DNA of 64,000 nt from Mugil cephalus (Eukaryota > Chordata > Actinopteri > Mugiliformes > Mugilidae), in NCBI RefSeq assembly GCF_022458985.1, contig NC_061782.1:12789672-12853671 (forward strand), given 5' to 3'. The translations under genes and the position numbers were made by a program. Positions 61,940 to 64,000 of the stretch are shown here, piece after piece. Numbering within the stretch: position 1 is the stretch's first letter; each line of letters begins with the position of its first letter. The notes beneath the pieces are model-generated. The model had not been told where the DNA came from. It worked only from the letters and a program-made list of their open reading frames with translations, and searched no databases.

Positions 61940-63522
61940 TCAGTTGGTTATGACTGTGGGGTTCGTATTGACAATCACTTGGACGACAAAGTCCTTCTGG
62001 ATCTTGGTGTCTTGCAGACGAGTCTTGTCAGTCAGCAGCTTGCCGGAAAAGAACCACCTCTGGCGCGTCACCTCAATTTCCTCCTGCTCTTCCAGTTGTT
62101 TCTTCAGCTCGGCGATGGAGTCCGCCATGCTGGCCGTCAGACGCACATCCTTCCCTGAGAACACCGCATCAACAGAGTTGGCACAGATTTCCGAACAAGA
62201 CACTGAACAGCTATGCATTATTAATCAGACCCTAGCCTAGATAAGAACAGATTACATAACACGCGTGTCTTAACGTTTCCAAGGCTTGTTCCATTATTAT
62301 GCATTATGCTGTTACCTGATGATAACCGCACCCGCAGCTGGAACTCTTGTCTGCATGGCGGTGGCTGAGCTTGCTTTGGTGCGGATTCAGAAATTTTGCT
62401 GTCACTGGATGTTTCAGTGATGAGGTTGACAGGTGGGGCTAAAGTGTACGCGGGGAGCTGGTAGCGGTTGCCCAGCTCGTCGTAACTCTCGGTGAGGGAA
62501 CCTGCAGAGGAGACGCAGCACGTGAGCAACCAGTTTTCTTTATTTCATCTCAACAACAGCAGCTGACTTTAAATTCCCCATGAAAAAGCTGGCAAAGTGC
62601 TATTTGCGCCTGAATATTTAAGTGCTCTGTGTAAAACGGAGATAAGAAAACAAGCTCCATTTTTGAAAATTGAAGCGGGCTCTGATTTGTCAGCTTCCAT
62701 GGCCTCAGCAGACACCGTCCATACGAGTCCGTGGCATGATTTGGAGCAGTGCATCTCACTGGATGCAACTTTATGACACATCCTGTTGTGCAGGATGAGT
62801 CATCAGTATTTTTAAATCAGTTTTAGGAACGGACAAACTCTCAGTGCATGGTGGCAGATTGGTGACAAATAATGCAAGATGACAAAATAAACACTGAGTT
62901 AGATTTTATGAAGATTTTAACCCTGACATGTACCACTCTTAATAAAGGAAGTATCATTCAACTACTAGGGCAGTTAAAAGAAAAAGAAAACACAAAACAT
63001 CTGCAGGTATGAATGAATACGCAGTAACAGCATTTTTCCACCTAACTGTGCCATAGCTCTATGTGCAGCCAACCATCCGCAGTGGTCACGCAGCACTGCA
63101 ACTATTATGTAACTATCAGAGCAGTAAGCTCTGAACAATTGATGCATGTGATTCTGAAAACCATTCATTGACATTTTTGGAATTATGACATGTGCGCTCT
63201 AAAGTCCAGAGCATTTACAGCTTATAATTTATAGCTGGATGATGTTTCCATGTATAAAAAGGGATTGTGCGTGTGTGTGCGTGTGGCTGTTTACCATGTG
63301 GCAGAGTGATGCAGGCACCATCCACTATAGCCTGTGCTAGCTCCAGGTCATTGCACTCTGCGGCCAGGGCTGCTGCTCTGAGCGCGTCCCAGATCTCTTT
63401 ACGTCCATCAAAGGCTGGAGCCGTGTCCCAAAACTCATCCCGCTTACTCCTCAGCTGGCCCTCCGTCATCGGGTATTCGCTCTTCCATTTTGGGCGCTCC
63501 TTCTTGAGAGGCTCATTGCGTC
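61940..63522 (-). CDS. ubtd1: Ubiquitin domain-containing protein 1 (5' partial)
   Basis: Three minus-strand coding exons are present: 63295-63522, 62316-62501 and 61940-62154, giving 209 residues after a split first codon. The missing exon 1 (family start MGxCVG..., a short N-terminal stretch) should lie beyond the right edge. The first visible exon starts [20 protein letters not shown] and carries the UBTD domain ([38 protein letters not shown]). The second has [11 protein letters not shown] and a Ser/Pro linker. The last holds the ubiquitin-like fold ([10 protein letters not shown]...[16 protein letters not shown]...KDFVVQVIV). [18 protein letters not shown] and KDVRL fit UBTD1 better than UBTD2. 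UBTD proteins bind UBE2D-class E2 enzymes; human UBTD1 affects MDM2/p53 and YAP turnover. In human, UBTD1 and RRP12 are both on 10q24, agreeing with their proximity here. Confidence 0.92.
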
Positions 63523-64000
63523 CTGAAAATAGTAATAATAATAATAAATAGTCTGCCTCAATGAATGTACATTAGAGAAAAATCACAGAACATATATTAT
63601 GGCCAGAACAGCCATATCCCAAAAAATATATATTAAAACTTGAGGAAAACTCCTAAAAAAAATGTACATTATTAGCACAACTTGCTAATATCTCTCTATA
63701 TGGACAATCCCTGTCCCTATCTGTGATATTCACCACTTTCTACATCGGCCGACAAAAGCTCCAACAGCTTTCTGTCAGAAATCCGACGGCACCATTTTGT
63801 TCGCCTACTGCAGGTGTTTCCACGAATCCGCTCTACCGGTATACCAAGAAAGTCAACTTGGTTTGCAGAGGCAGAGGAAAATCAAAGTGATTATTTATAG
63901 TGCTGAGGATTACTGCACTGGCTAGTAACACGTACGTGCGCATGGAGACACATAAGCACACGCCACTGGATTATAGGCAGTAATCAGGTTCCACATAACG
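63523..64000 (-). other. ubtd1: Part of ubtd1 intron 1
   Basis: No exon encoding the conserved MGxCVG start is visible, so the intron probably continues past the window. It opens with an (AAT)n microsatellite at about 63528-63547. Confidence 0.55.

Noticed and set aside
1-64000. tRNA, rRNA, CRISPR or operon features
   Set aside because: None was visible; the window is eukaryotic nuclear DNA with spliced genes.

Overview
The window is vertebrate nuclear DNA, almost certainly from a teleost fish. Its genes are split by GT-AG introns, many only about 70-200 bp. The flanks are rich in CA/GT microsatellites and hold decayed copies of repeats typical of fish genomes. The five proteins recognised are all closest to vertebrate families. 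Exons were joined by hand from splice sites, reading frame and remembered family sequences; no alignment was run.

Layout. 1-16.85 kb: gene-poor flank with no exon I can support, containing a possible DNA-transposon relic and long GT and CA microsatellites. 17.3-20.5 kb (+): gdf10, a BMP3/GDF10-type TGF-beta ligand in three exons (522 aa). 24.76-26.89 kb (-): a PR/SET-domain zinc-finger gene of the PRDM8 family in three coding exons (512 aa), with a probable 5' non-coding exon at 27.6 kb. 29.58-48.59 kb (+): an anthrax-toxin-receptor-type gene (ANTXR1-like, 18 exons, 570 aa) with large introns. 50.6-60.44 kb (-): rrp12, a ribosome-biogenesis HEAT-repeat protein complete in 34 exons (1289 aa). 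61.2-63.5 kb (-): ubtd1, whose first exon lies beyond the right edge.

Context. Order and protein features fit the GDF10/ZNF488/ANTXRL neighbourhood of human 10q11, not its 2R sister block BMP3/PRDM8/ANTXR2 on human 4q21. The ligand matches GDF10 better than BMP3 in the propeptide, and the receptor tail matches ANTXR1 better than ANTXR2. The PRDM8-like gene is therefore a candidate fish counterpart of mammalian ZNF488 that still has a PR domain. rrp12 and ubtd1 belong to human 10q24, so the right part joins two human chromosome 10 blocks.

The genes do not form a pathway. gdf10 is a secreted signal, the PRDM8-like protein a nuclear repressor, the ANTXR protein a surface matrix receptor, rrp12 a pre-ribosome factor and ubtd1 a ubiquitin-pathway adaptor. 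I found no wholly new system. The most interesting items are the ancient paralogous block, the PR-domain-bearing ZNF488-like gene, a short hAT element with an intact 8-bp target duplication, and several unexplained inverted repeats.
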